Part shown: positions 9,027 through 19,132 of the stretch, one piece after another
How the letters are laid out: every line of letters begins with the position of its first letter
Numbering within the stretch: position 1 is the first letter of the stretch
Origin: Bordetella genomosp. 10
GTDB taxonomy: Bacteria > Pseudomonadota > Gammaproteobacteria > Burkholderiales > Burkholderiaceae_B
NCBI RefSeq assembly: GCF_002261225.1
Contig: NZ_NEVM01000002.1
Coordinates: forward strand, 372,001-436,000
DNA: 64,000 nucleotides
Reading direction: 5' to 3'
The notes under the pieces: model-generated
Told to the model about the DNA's origin: nothing
What the model saw: only the letters and a program-made list of their open reading frames with translations
The model's database searches: none
Made by a program: the position numbers and the translations under genes

Positions 9027-9947
9027 ATGCGTTCCTCGAATACCTTCCCGCTACAGCGCATGCCCTCCCTGCGTTCCCTGCTGGTGTTCGACACCGTGGC
9101 GCGGCATCTGAACCAGGTCCGCGCGGCGGAAAGCCTGTCCTTGACGCAGAGCGCATTGAGCCGCCAGATCAAGGCGCTGGAGGATCACCTGGGCGTGGCC
9201 CTGTTCGAACGCAATTCGCGAGGCTTGAAGTTCACGCAGGAAGGCGAACTGCTGTACGACTTCACGCGGCGCTCCTTCGAACTGCTCAACGAAGGCCTGG
9301 GCCGGCTGGTGCTCGACGTCGAGCGGCAGACGCTGGTGGTTTCCGCCGCGCGCAGCTACGCCGAGCGCGTGCTGGCGCCCCGGCTGGGCGATTTCGTCCG
9401 CGCCCATCCATGGATCGACGTGCGCATCGACGTGCACCGCTACTACGCGGATATCGAAGCCTCGGGCGCGGATATTTCCGTGCGGCTGGGAGACGGCAAC
9501 TGGCCCGGGTACGACGCGCTGCGCTTGTCGGAAGACGGCTTGATTCCGGTGTGCGCGCCCGCCGTCGCGCAGGCCTTGCGCGGCGGCGAGCCCGGCGACG
9601 TCGCCGGGCATCTCGTCTTCCGCAACGTGGAGCGCGACTATGTCGAACAATGGAATCGATGCAACGCGCAGGCCGCGTTCGTGAACGAGCATGCCGTCTT
9701 GAAGTTCAACGACTCCACGACCCTGCTGTCCGCGCTGGAGGCGGGGCAGGGCGTCACGGTGGCGCGCATGTCGCTGGTCGCGGACGCGCTGGCGCGCGGC
9801 GTGCTCGTGCGCCTGTGGTCGGGGGAGGCCAGGGACGACCTGGATTACTACGCCATCAGCGCGCAGCGCACCGCCCACCGCAGCGCGACGGTCCTGTTCA
9901 TGGAATGGCTGCGGGAGACCCTGATCCGCCCGCGCGCGGGCGCGTGA
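9027..9947 (+). CDS. LysR-family regulator (GcvA-like)
   Basis: A LysR-type transcriptional regulator of about 306 residues. The N-terminal helix-turn-helix reads LNQVRAAESLSLTQSALSRQ and is followed by the effector-binding type 2 periplasmic fold (roughly residues 90-300), of the GcvA subgroup (ADISVRLGDGNWPGYDA). The ATG at 9027 is used; a GTG at 9018 and an ATG at 9060 are alternatives, and none has a strong ribosome site. It is transcribed away from the Bug receptor at 7931-8917, so it most likely controls that receptor and the class V aminotransferase. Its stop lies 15 bp from the convergent lspA stop. Confidence 0.93.
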   Translation: MRSSNTFPLQRMPSLRSLLVFDTVARHLNQVRAAESLSLTQSALSRQIKALEDHLGVALFERNSRGLKFTQEGELLYDFTRRSFELLNEGLGRLVLDVERQTLVVSAARSYAERVLAPRLGDFVRAHPWIDVRIDVHRYYADIEASGADISVRLGDGNWPGYDALRLSEDGLIPVCAPAVAQALRGGEPGDVAGHLVFRNVERDYVEQWNRCNAQAAFVNEHAVLKFNDSTTLLSALEAGQGVTVARMSLVADALARGVLVRLWSGEARDDLDYYAISAQRTAHRSATVLFMEWLRETLIRPRAGA

Positions 9948-9962
9948 CGGACCGGGGGGATT

Positions 9963-10517
9963 TCAGGCGGCCTTGGGCTTGCGCATCCGCAGCAGCTCGT
10001 CCAGGACGAGCAGGATTGCGCCGCAGGTGATGCCGACGTCGGCCAGGTTGAAGGCCGGGTAGTACCAGTCCTTCCAGTAGAACAGCAGGAAGTCGATGAC
10101 GTGGCCGTAGGCCACGCGGTCGATCACGTTGCCCAGGGCGCCGCCCAGGATCATGGCCAGGGCCAGGGACAGGCGCGGCTGGCGGCCCGCCGTGCGGCGC
10201 AGGATGAAACCGATCACCAGCGCCGCGACGATGCCCAGCGCCGTGAAGAACCAGCGCTGCCATCCCGGCTGGCTGGCCAGGAAGCTGAACGCCGCCCCCT
10301 GGTTGTAGACCAGGGTCAGGTCGAAGACCGGCAGGACGTTGATGCGCTGGGCATAGGTCAGGGCCTGGTCCAGGTAGAGCTTGGTCGCCTGGTCCAGGAC
10401 GATGATGGCCAGGGCGATCGCCAGCCAGAATCCCAGGCCCCGGCCGCGCGGGCGGCCCTGGGATTCGGCCAGGCCCGGGTTCCGGCCGGCGGACGGCTGC
10501 GGCGTGGCGTCAGGCAT
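9963..10517 (-). CDS. lspA: Lipoprotein signal peptidase (signal peptidase II)
   Basis: Inner-membrane aspartic protease that removes signal peptides from diacylglyceryl-prolipoproteins. The 184-residue protein has four hydrophobic segments. The two catalytic aspartates are Asp133 in [15 protein letters not shown] and Asp160 in [10 protein letters not shown] hydrophilic extension of about 28 residues precedes the first membrane segment, slightly longer than in E. coli. The start at 10517 overlaps the end of ileS by eight bases, so the two are translationally coupled in the classical ribF-ileS-lspA order. Confidence 0.97.
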   Translation of the reverse strand: MPDATPQPSAGRNPGLAESQGRPRGRGLGFWLAIALAIIVLDQATKLYLDQALTYAQRINVLPVFDLTLVYNQGAAFSFLASQPGWQRWFFTALGIVAALVIGFILRRTAGRQPRLSLALAMILGGALGNVIDRVAYGHVIDFLLFYWKDWYYPAFNLADVGITCGAILLVLDELLRMRKPKAA

Positions 10518-13371
10518 GGTCGCGTTTCTCTCCGGCGCCGAACAGGTTGCTGACGCAGCGGCCGCAGATCAGCGGATGCGCCTTGTCGGTGCCCACGTCG
10601 GCGCGGTAGTGCCAGCAGCGTTCGCACTTGGCGTGCGTCGACGGCGTGATGCGGATATCGAGCTCGTCGGCGCTTTCGTGGACGTCGGCGCGCGAGACGA
10701 TCAGCACGAAGCGCAGGTCGTCGCCCAGGCTGCGCAGCAGCGCCAGGTCTTCGCCCGCCGCGTCGATGTCGACTTCGGCCTGTAGCGAGGAGCCGATGTT
10801 GCCGGCCGTCCGCACTTCCTCCAGCTTGCGCAGGACGTCGGCGCGTATGGCGCGCAGGCGCGCCCACTTGGCCGGCAGCGTGTCGCCCTCGGCCAGCGGC
10901 GGCAGCAGGTGGAAGACCTCGGTGAAGATGGTGGTGCGGGCGGCGTCGGCCTGGTGCTTCAGCGCCGAATCGACCAGCACTTTCCAGGCTTCTTCCGCCG
11001 TGAAGGACAGGATGGGCGCCATCAGCTTGATCAGCGCCTGGGTGATCTCCACCAGGGCGGTCTGGGCCGAGCGGCGCGCCTTGCTGGCCTTGCCGGTGGT
11101 GTAGAGGCGGTCCTTGAGGATGTCCAGGTAGAAGGCGCCCAGGTCCTCGGAACAGAAGGTTTGCAGGCGGGAAACCGCCGGGTGGAAGTCGAAATTCTCG
11201 TAGTTGGCCAGCACCTCGGCCTGCATCTGCGCCGTCATCGCCAGCGCGTAGCGGTCGATTTCCGTCAGCTCGGCGTAGGGCACGGCGTCGGCCGTGGCGT
11301 CGAAATCGGCGACGTTGGCCAGCAGGAAGCGCAGTGTGTTGCGGATGCGGCGATAGCTCTCCACCACGCGCTTGAGGATTTCGTCGGAGATCGACAGTTC
11401 GCCCGAGTAGTCGGTCGACGCCACCCACAGGCGCAGGATTTCCGCGCCCAGGGAATCGGAGACCTTCTGCGGCGCGATGACGTTGCCGACCGACTTGCTC
11501 ATCTTGCGGCCCTGGCCGTCGACCACGAAGCCGTGCGTCAGCAGCGCCTTGTAGGGCGGCTGGCCGTAGAGCATGCAGCCGGTCAGCAGCGAGGAATGGA
11601 ACCAGCCGCGATGCTGGTCCGAACCTTCCAGGTACAGGTCCGCCGGCCACCCCAGCTCTTCGCTGTGCATGCCCTTGTAGGCCCCGTCCTTGCCGCCCAG
11701 CACGGTGGCATGGGTGCTGCCGGAGTCGAACCACACGTCCAGCGTGTCATGGCTCTTTTCGTAGAGATCCGCGTCGTCGCCGATCAGCTCGCGCGCATCC
11801 AGCGATTGCCAGGCCTCGATGCCGCCTTCTTCGACGCGCTGCGCGATCTGCTCCAGCAGTTCGAGCGTGCGCGGATGCAGCGTGCCGTTTTCCTTGTGCA
11901 CGAAGAAGGCCATGGGCACGCCCCACTGGCGCTGGCGCGATAGCGTCCAGTCCGGCCGGTTGGCGATCATGGCGTGCAGGCGGGCGCGGCCCCAGGCGGG
12001 ATAGAAGGCGGTGGCGTCGATGCCGGCCAGCGCCGATTCGCGCAGGGTGGGGCCGCCGTCCTTCGGCTCGACGTCCATGCCCGCGAACCACTGGTTGGTG
12101 GCCCGGTAGATGATGGGCGTCTTGTGGCGCCAGCAGTGCATGTAGCTATGCTTGTGCTTTTCGACGTGCATCAGCGAGCCGGCCTCGCGCAGCGCCTCGA
12201 TGATCTTGGGATTGGCGTCCCAGATCGACAGCCCGCCGAACAGCGGCAGGCCGGGGGCGTAGCGGCCGTCGCCCATGACGGGGCTCAGCATGTCTTCGTC
12301 GCGCATGCCGTGCGCCTTGCAGGACACGAAGTCCTCGATACCGTAGGCCGGCGCCGAGTGGACCACGCCGGTGCCGGAGTCGGCCGTGACGTAGTCGCCC
12401 AGGTAGACGGGCGCCACGCGGTCGTAGCCGGGGTCGACGTGCGCCAGCGGATGCTTGAAGACGATGCCGTCCAGCTTGGCGCCCGGCGCGGTGGCGATGA
12501 CTTCGCCTTGCAGGCCCCACTGTTGCAGGCAGGCCTCGACCCGTTCGCGCGCCAGCAGCAGCAGCGGGCCGTTGGCCGGCGCGGGCGTCGCGCGCACCAG
12601 CGCGTACTCGATTTCCGGATGCAGGTTCAACGCCTGGTTCGACGGGATGGTCCAGGGCGTGGTGGTCCAGATGACGATGGCGCCGTCTTCCACTTGCGGC
12701 AGGCCGAAGGCGCGCGCCAGGGCGTCCTTGTCGGCGAAGCGGAAGGCCACGTCGACCGCCGGGTCGACGCGGTCGGCGTACTCGACCTCGGCTTCGGCCA
12801 GCGCCGAGCCACAGTCGAAACACCAGTTGACCGGCTTCAGGCCACGGAACACGTAGCCCTTTTCCATGATGTGGCCGAGCACGCGGATCTCGTTGGCCTC
12901 ATTGGCATGGCGCATGGTCATGTAGGGACGGTCCCAGTCGGCCAGCACGCCCAGGCGCTTGAAGTCCTTTTTCTGGCGGTCGATCTGCTCCAGCGCGTAG
13001 GCGCGCGCCTTCGACTGCATCTCGGCCACCGGCAGGTTCTTGCCGTACTTCTTCTCGATCTGGATCTCGATGGGCATGCCGTGGCAGTCCCAGCCGGGCA
13101 CGTAATGCGCGTCGTAGCCGGCCATGTTGCGGCTCTTGACGATGATGTCCTTCAGGATCTTGTTGACCGCGTGACCGATGTGGATATCGCCGTTCGCGTA
13201 GGGGGGGCCGTCGTGCAGCACGAAGCGCGGGCGGCCCTTGCTGGCGGCCCGGATGGCCTGGTAGACGCGGTTCTCCTCCCATTCGGCGATCCAGGCCGGC
13301 TCGCGCCTGGCGAGGTCGCCCCGCATGGGGAAGGAGGTGTCGGGAAGGTTGAGGGTCTTTTTAGAGTCCAT
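10510..13371 (-). CDS. ileS: Isoleucyl-tRNA synthetase
   Basis: Class Ia aminoacyl-tRNA synthetase charging tRNA-Ile, 953 residues. The HIGH motif is at residues 64-67 (GDIHIGHAV) and KMSKS at 623-627. The editing domain lies between them, with [13 protein letters not shown] visible. The C-terminal zinc knuckle CERCW...CGRCV is present, as in bacterial IleS. The ATG at 13371 (MDSKKTLN) is chosen over an upstream in-frame start at 13395. It overlaps the end of ribF by 11 bases and is followed by overlapping lspA. Confidence 0.98.
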   Translation of the reverse strand: MDSKKTLNLPDTSFPMRGDLARREPAWIAEWEENRVYQAIRAASKGRPRFVLHDGPPYANGDIHIGHAVNKILKDIIVKSRNMAGYDAHYVPGWDCHGMPIEIQIEKKYGKNLPVAEMQSKARAYALEQIDRQKKDFKRLGVLADWDRPYMTMRHANEANEIRVLGHIMEKGYVFRGLKPVNWCFDCGSALAEAEVEYADRVDPAVDVAFRFADKDALARAFGLPQVEDGAIVIWTTTPWTIPSNQALNLHPEIEYALVRATPAPANGPLLLLARERVEACLQQWGLQGEVIATAPGAKLDGIVFKHPLAHVDPGYDRVAPVYLGDYVTADSGTGVVHSAPAYGIEDFVSCKAHGMRDEDMLSPVMGDGRYAPGLPLFGGLSIWDANPKIIEALREAGSLMHVEKHKHSYMHCWRHKTPIIYRATNQWFAGMDVEPKDGGPTLRESALAGIDATAFYPAWGRARLHAMIANRPDWTLSRQRQWGVPMAFFVHKENGTLHPRTLELLEQIAQRVEEGGIEAWQSLDARELIGDDADLYEKSHDTLDVWFDSGSTHATVLGGKDGAYKGMHSEELGWPADLYLEGSDQHRGWFHSSLLTGCMLYGQPPYKALLTHGFVVDGQGRKMSKSVGNVIAPQKVSDSLGAEILRLWVASTDYSGELSISDEILKRVVESYRRIRNTLRFLLANVADFDATADAVPYAELTEIDRYALAMTAQMQAEVLANYENFDFHPAVSRLQTFCSEDLGAFYLDILKDRLYTTGKASKARRSAQTALVEITQALIKLMAPILSFTAEEAWKVLVDSALKHQADAARTTIFTEVFHLLPPLAEGDTLPAKWARLRAIRADVLRKLEEVRTAGNIGSSLQAEVDIDAAGEDLALLRSLGDDLRFVLIVSRADVHESADELDIRITPSTHAKCERCWHYRADVGTDKAHPLICGRCVSNLFGAGEKRDHA

Positions 13372-14326
13372 GAACGGCAAAATAGGCGCGTGCATTACGC
13401 GCGTCGTCGGCGATGGCGGCGGTCAGGGTGGGGAGATCGGGGAACTTTTCTTCGTCCCGCAGCTTGTGCAGGAATTCAACCCGCACGAGTTTACCGTATG
13501 CGTCCACGCGCTCGTCGAGCAGGTGTGCTTCGAGCAGCACGCGGCCGTGGTCCTGGACGGTGGGGCGCACGCCCAGGCTGGCGACGGCGGGCAGGGCGCG
13601 GTCGGCCAGGCCGTGCACGCGCACCACGTAGATCCCGGAGCGGGCGGCGCAGCGCTCGGCCACGCGCAGGTTCAGGGTGGGGAATCCCAGGGTGCGGCCC
13701 AGTTTCTGGCCGTGGATGACGTGGCCGCTCAGGTGGTAGGCGTGGCCCAGCAGGTCGCCGGCCCGGGCCAGGTCGCCGACGGCGAGGGCCGTGCGCACCT
13801 CGGAACTGGAAATACGGTGGCCGTGGGTGTCGGTGACGTCCTCCAGGATTTCCACCTGGAAGTCGTAGCGGACGCCCGCGGCGACCAGTTGCTCGACGTC
13901 GCCCCGGCGCTTGCGGCCATAGCGGAAATCCGGCCCGACCAGCACCCGGCGCGCGCCCAGGCCGCGCACCAGCAGGCGTTCCACGAAGGTTTCGGGCTCC
14001 ATGTCGGCCAGCCGGGCGTTGAAACGCTCGACCACCACCTGCTCGACCCCGGCGCGGGCCAGGGCGTCCAGCTTGTCGCGCAGGCCGGAAATCCGGGTCG
14101 GGGCCAGTTCCGGGCGCTGGTTCAGCTTGGCGAAATACTCGCGCGGATGCGGCTCGAAGGTCATGACCGTGGGCGTCAGGCCGTGTTCCAGGCTGATGCC
14201 GCGCAGGCGCGCCAGCATGGCTTGATGTCCCCGGTGGACCCCGTCGAAATTGCCGATGGTCAGGGCGCAGGGCCGGCGCGCGGCGGGCGGGGGCAGGGAG
14301 CGGAAAATATGCAGCGATGGTTTCAC
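13361..14326 (-). CDS. ribF: Bifunctional riboflavin kinase / FAD synthetase
   Basis: Makes FMN from riboflavin and FAD from FMN. The 321-residue protein has the N-terminal nucleotidyltransferase domain ([16 protein letters not shown], then [14 protein letters not shown] and [11 protein letters not shown]) and the C-terminal flavokinase domain ([32 protein letters not shown]). The start is taken as the GTG at 14326, giving [12 protein letters not shown]; the frame is open further upstream but has no better start. It is divergent from purN over 72 bp and is the first gene of the ribF-ileS-lspA operon. Confidence 0.96.
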   Translation of the reverse strand: MKPSLHIFRSLPPPAARRPCALTIGNFDGVHRGHQAMLARLRGISLEHGLTPTVMTFEPHPREYFAKLNQRPELAPTRISGLRDKLDALARAGVEQVVVERFNARLADMEPETFVERLLVRGLGARRVLVGPDFRYGRKRRGDVEQLVAAGVRYDFQVEILEDVTDTHGHRISSSEVRTALAVGDLARAGDLLGHAYHLSGHVIHGQKLGRTLGFPTLNLRVAERCAARSGIYVVRVHGLADRALPAVASLGVRPTVQDHGRVLLEAHLLDERVDAYGKLVRVEFLHKLRDEEKFPDLPTLTAAIADDARNARAYFAVHGL

Positions 14327-14398
14327 GACGTAGAGTTTACAATTTTGCACCGGGCTGTTCCTCGCCCACCGCTTACTGTTTTCACTGGAAGTCCTATC

Positions 14399-15067
14399 TT
14401 GGCGCAATCCGCTCCAGACACCGGCCGGCGCCGGATCGTCATTCTCATCTCCGGGCGCGGCAGCAATATGAGCTCGCTGGTCGACGCCTGCGGGCGCGAG
14501 GGCTGGCCGGCCGACATCGTCGCCGTCATCGCCAACCGGCCGGACGCGGCCGGCCTGGCCTGGGCGCGCGAGCGCGGCCTGCCCACGGCCGCCGTCAACC
14601 ACCGCGACTACGATGGCCGGGAGGCCTTCGACGCCGCCCTGGCCACGGAAATCGACCGCTATGCCCCGGATTTCGTCATCCTGGCCGGCTTCATGCGGGT
14701 GCTGACCCCCACTTTCGTCAACCACTACGCCGGCCGGCTGGTCAATATCCATCCGTCCCTGCTGCCCGCCTTCCCGGGCCTGCATACCCATGCCCAGGCG
14801 CTGGCGACGGGGGTGAGGGCGCACGGCTGCACCGTCCATTTCGTCACGCCGCTGCTGGATCACGGTCCCATCATCGCCCAGGGCTGGGTGCCCGTCCTGG
14901 CCGGCGACACGCCGGAATCCCTGGCCGAACGCGTGCTCCAGGTGGAGCATCGGGTCTACCCGGCGGCGGTGCGCTGGCTGGCCGAAGGCCGGGTGAGCGT
15001 GACCCCCGACCACCGGGTCGAAGTGCGAGGCGAGCCGGACCGGCTGTTCGGGCTGGCCGCCGGATAG
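14399..15067 (+). CDS. purN: Phosphoribosylglycinamide formyltransferase (GART), TTG start
   Basis: Third step of purine synthesis: transfers formyl from 10-formyl-THF to GAR. The 222-residue protein has the substrate loop ISGRGSNMSSLV, the catalytic LVNIHPSLLPAFPG with Asn and His, and the catalytic Asp in LLDHGPIIAQG. No ATG or GTG occurs between the upstream region and the essential GRGSN motif. TTG at 14399 is therefore assigned as start, with GGAAG at 14387-14391 seven bases before it. It is followed after 82 bp by rsmB on the same strand. Confidence 0.94.
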   Translation: MAQSAPDTGRRRIVILISGRGSNMSSLVDACGREGWPADIVAVIANRPDAAGLAWARERGLPTAAVNHRDYDGREAFDAALATEIDRYAPDFVILAGFMRVLTPTFVNHYAGRLVNIHPSLLPAFPGLHTHAQALATGVRAHGCTVHFVTPLLDHGPIIAQGWVPVLAGDTPESLAERVLQVEHRVYPAAVRWLAEGRVSVTPDHRVEVRGEPDRLFGLAAG

Positions 15068-15149
15068 GACCGGCCGCCGGCCTGCCGGTCGTCGTTGCCG
15101 TATTTTTTGAATTGCGGGTCGCGCATCGCGCCCGCCCTCTGGGATCACC

Positions 15150-16700
15150 ATGAATAATCCGCGAAATTCCAACCGCCGTTCCACCGGTCCGCGCCAGGGA
15201 GCCGTCTCCCGGGGAGGCGCCGCCCGGCCGGCCTCGCGCGGCGCGCGCGGGCCGCGTTCCGGCGGCATGGACGCCGCCCCTCCGTCCATCGCCGGCGTGC
15301 GCATCGACCAGGTGCAGAACGTGCTGGGAGAAATCCTCCAGTGGGCATGGCCGGCCGACGCGACGCTGTCGCGCTGGCTGCGCGCCCACCGCGAACTGGG
15401 TTCGCGCGACCGCGCCGAGGTCGCCGAGGCGGTATTCGACGTGCTGCGCAACCTGCGCCGCTACCGCCAGTTCGGCGAGAGCGGCGTCGGCCCGGCCTCG
15501 CGCCGGCTGGCGGTGCTGGGCCTGGCGGCGACGCTGGGCCGCGCGGAGCTGGAGCCCGGCCTGGCGCCGGCCGAGGCCGACTGGCTGGACCACGTCGCGA
15601 ATATCGATCCCGCCTCCCTGCCGCGCGCCGTGCGCGAAAGCCTGCCGGACTGGCTGGACGAACGCCTGGGCGGCCTGGAAGACGCCGACGCGCTGATCGA
15701 GGCCCTGAACCAGCAGGCGCCCCTGGACATCCGCGTCAACCCGATGAAGGCCGACCGCGACGAAGTGCTGGCCGCGATGCAGAACGGCCCCGAGTCCCGC
15801 TACCTGCCGCAGGCGTCGGCGTATTCGCCCTGGGGCATCCGCCTGCAGGGCCGGCCGGCCGTCAACCGCTGGCCGCTGTTCGAATCCGGCGGCATCGAAG
15901 TCCAGGACGAGGGCAGCCAGTTGCTGGCCCTGCTGGTGGCGCCGCGCCGCGGCGAGATGGTCATCGATTTCTGCGCCGGCGCGGGCGGCAAGACCTTGCT
16001 GCTGGGCGCGCTGATGCGCTCCACCGGCCGCCTGTACGCCTTCGACGTATCGGCGGCGCGCCTGACCCGCGCCAAGCCGCGCTTTGCCCGCAGCGGCCTG
16101 TCCAACGTGGTTCCCGTCGTCATCGACGGCGAGAACGACACCCGCGTCAAGCGCCTGGCCGGCAAGGCCCAGCGCGTGCTGGTCGACGCGCCTTGCAGCG
16201 GCATCGGCACGCTGCGCCGCAATCCCGACCTCAAGTGGCGCCAGCATCCGGACGCCCTGGCCGAGCTGTGCACGCTGCAATCGCGCATCCTGTCGTCGGC
16301 CGCGCGTTGCGTCGCCCCCGGCGGCCGCCTGGTCTACGCCACCTGCAGCCTGCTGCCGGAGGAAAACGAGGCGCAGGCGGAAATCTTCCTGGCCTCGCAT
16401 CCGGACTTCGAGCGCGTGGACGCCGCCGCCTTGCTGACGGCGCGCTGCGACGGCCTGATCCTGGCCGGGCCCTACGTCCAGTTGCGTCCCGACGTCCACG
16501 GCACCGACGGCTTCTTCGCGGCCGTCTTCGAACGCCGCAAGACGCCGGCGCGCGCCGCCGAGGAAGAGGCCGAGGCCGTCGTCAAGGCCGCCGCCGCGCT
16601 CGACGCCGGGGAGGCCAGCACCGTGGGCGAGGAGGCGGGCGAGGAAGTCGAAAAGGTCCAGGTTCCGGAGGCCGGCCAGCCTCCCGCCGGCAAGGACTGA
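15150..16700 (+). CDS. rsmB: 16S rRNA (cytosine-C5)-methyltransferase, RsmB/Fmu family
   Basis: SAM-dependent RNA m5C methyltransferase of the NOL1/NOP2/Sun family, 516 residues. The first ~40 residues are Arg/Gly-rich and low in complexity. A NusB-like RNA-binding region follows, then the Rossmann domain with the SAM loop DFCAGAGGKTLLLGA. The two family cysteines are Cys349 in VDAPCSGIGTLRRNPD and Cys399 in YATCSLLPEENE. The last ~50 residues are Ala/Glu-rich and probably disordered. It is the last housekeeping gene before the toxin island, whose repeat starts 58 bp after its stop. Confidence 0.92.
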   Translation: MNNPRNSNRRSTGPRQGAVSRGGAARPASRGARGPRSGGMDAAPPSIAGVRIDQVQNVLGEILQWAWPADATLSRWLRAHRELGSRDRAEVAEAVFDVLRNLRRYRQFGESGVGPASRRLAVLGLAATLGRAELEPGLAPAEADWLDHVANIDPASLPRAVRESLPDWLDERLGGLEDADALIEALNQQAPLDIRVNPMKADRDEVLAAMQNGPESRYLPQASAYSPWGIRLQGRPAVNRWPLFESGGIEVQDEGSQLLALLVAPRRGEMVIDFCAGAGGKTLLLGALMRSTGRLYAFDVSAARLTRAKPRFARSGLSNVVPVVIDGENDTRVKRLAGKAQRVLVDAPCSGIGTLRRNPDLKWRQHPDALAELCTLQSRILSSAARCVAPGGRLVYATCSLLPEENEAQAEIFLASHPDFERVDAAALLTARCDGLILAGPYVQLRPDVHGTDGFFAAVFERRKTPARAAEEEAEAVVKAAAALDAGEASTVGEEAGEEVEKVQVPEAGQPPAGKD

Positions 16701-16758
16701 CCGGCGTAGGGCGGTGGCGCGGGGACATGCCGGGAAGCATCGTGGCGGGCATGTCCTC

Positions 16759-19132
16759 TTTCAAAACGGCGCGGCTCGTTTTCAAAGGCGCCGTCGTTAC
16801 GGCTGCTTTATACAAGGCACGTCGGCGCCTGTTCTGTTGACAGGTGCTGGTCCTGAATCCTCGCGCGCGAGCGAGAGGGTTGGAAACGCGCCCGATGCCC
16901 AACCTGTGTGCCGGCACGCCGAAGATCACGGTCCGCGACAACCGCGGGCTGGACGTGCGCACGCTGCGCTACAACCGTGGTGCCGAAGGGGCGGTGGCGG
17001 CGCAATACGTCGACGCTTACACGCATAACGCCCTCGGGCAGTTGCTTTCGTCGCAGGACCCGCGATTCTTCGGCGGTTCGATACTGAACTTCCGGCATAC
17101 GCCGGCCTTGTCGGGGCAGGTGCTGGAAACCGTGAGCGCGGACGCGGGTACGTCCAGGGCCTGCGCAGATATCGCCGGGCGGCCGTTCTGGCACTACAGC
17201 CAGGGGCGCGACAGCCAGTTGCGGTCGGATAACGCCATCACCGTCTGCTGGTATTACGATGCTTTGGGCCGTCCCGTACAACGGGTCCGCGCCACTGCGC
17301 CGCTTGCGTACTCTACGTCCGTCACGCCTGCGACGTTCGCCGCTTCCACGACGTCCACTACGTCCACTACGCGGGGTGGGCTGGCTGGCATGCGGAACGT
17401 CGGCGCCTGCGACTTGTGGTTCTATGGCGAGGCAAATGGGCAACCCGGCGATACCTACGATCCGCTCAATGCCGGCGACCCGCGCAACGCCAACCAACGC
17501 GGGCAACTGCTCCAGCACTTCGATACCGCCGGCCTGCTCGACATGAGCGTGCTGGGCTATGGCGTACAGGGGCAGCCCTTGCGGCAAGACCGCAGCTTCC
17601 TGGCGCTTGCCTGCGACCCCGACAACAACTGGATGGTCAGCGACAACAAGCCGCCTTTTATCGCCAACAAGTCGCTTCTGGAGGGACGGGATCCATACGA
17701 CACGTGCTGGACCCACAACGCCCTGGCCCAGGTCCTGACCCAGACCGACGCCCAGGGCCACCAGCAGCACACGGCCTACGACTGCGCCGGACGCAAGTAT
17801 TCAACCGCGGTCACACCCAAGGGCGGCAATCGCACGTTGGTCACCACCGCCATCGCCTATACCGCCGCCGACGAGATCGACACCCGCGGCGATGCTAACG
17901 GAATCCAGGTGGCATACGCCTACGAACCACAGATGACCGGGCGCCTCGTCTCGATTACGGCGTCGCGCATATCGGAGAGCAGAAGTCAGATCGATACGCG
18001 CCGCAAAGGCCATGTCCGCAGCAGCATGACGCGCCTCCAGGCCCTGGCCTATACCTACGATGGTGTAGGCAACGTCACCGCGCTATCCGACGACAGCGCC
18101 GGCGCACAGGTCACCTTCTTCCGCAACCGTGTCGCCACGCCCGACCGCAGCTACGCCTACGATGCCCTGTATCAACTCACCAATGCCAGCGGACGCGAGA
18201 ACTACGTCGACAGCACGCCGAAGGGCACCGATTGGCCCGGCGGCAATTTCAAGCCGTCAACCACACCCGACTACAGGCCTTACACACGCGCCTACACCTA
18301 CGACCTCGGCGGCAATCTCACCTCGATAGGCAGCGCCGACTGGACCGGCGCGACGCCTCCAACCCGCAACGTGGTCGTGAGCCGCGCCAGCAACCGCGCC
18401 GTCTGCACGGCCAACTACCAAGGACCGACGCCGGACAACATCGACAACTATTTCGACGGCGCAGGTAAGAACATCTGCGTGGACGGCAACCCCAACCAAC
18501 CGATGTACTGGACGCCGCTGCACCAGCTTTATTGCGTGGTGACCGCCTATCGGTCTCCGAACAGACTGAGCGTCGATTGGAACAATAGCGACCGAGAGCA
18601 ATACGCCTACGACGGCGCCGGCCAACGGATACGCAAATACGGCAGCAGCAAGGCCGGCGGCATTTGGAACCATACCGACGCGCGCTATTTACCCGGTCTG
18701 GAGCTGCGCAACGACACCGGCACGGGAGAACAACTGGAAGTGATCGTGCTAAACGACGGCGCGCGGATATTGAACTGGCCCAACGGCACACCCAAGCCCG
18801 CCGACATCCCCAGCCTGCAACTGCGCTACCAATACAGCGACCGTCAACACGCCGTCCTGATCGAAACCGACCAGGACGGCAACCTCATCACCCGCGAGGA
18901 ATACTACCCCTACGGCGGCACGTCGGTGCTGACCTCCCGCTCCGACATCGAAGTCAAATACAAATTCATCCGCTATTCCGGCAAGGAGCGCGACGTCACC
19001 GGCTTCTACTACTACGGCCTGCGCTATTACCAACCCTGGACAGGGCGATGGATAAGCCCGGACCCCGCCGGCGCCGTGAACGGACAAAACCTCTATTGCA
19101 TGGTGCGCAACAACCCGGTCACGCTGCGGGAC
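16759..19132 (+). repeat. Long direct repeat, copy 1 (tccC leader and Rhs core)
   Basis: About 2.37 kb that recurs in the same orientation at 26630-28931. Similarity starts in non-coding DNA at TTTCAAAACGGCGCGG, runs through the leader and the whole Rhs core, and stops where the variable toxin tails begin. Copy 1 contains an extra in-frame stretch near 17310-17380 that copy 2 lacks. The coding part is mostly identical by eye, while the leader is more diverged. Confidence 0.9.

Noticed and set aside
11974..13719. A 581-codon plus-strand frame over ileS and ribF
   Set aside because: Antisense to genes with clear motifs; composition is Arg/Val/Gly-rich shadow coding without recognisable elements.
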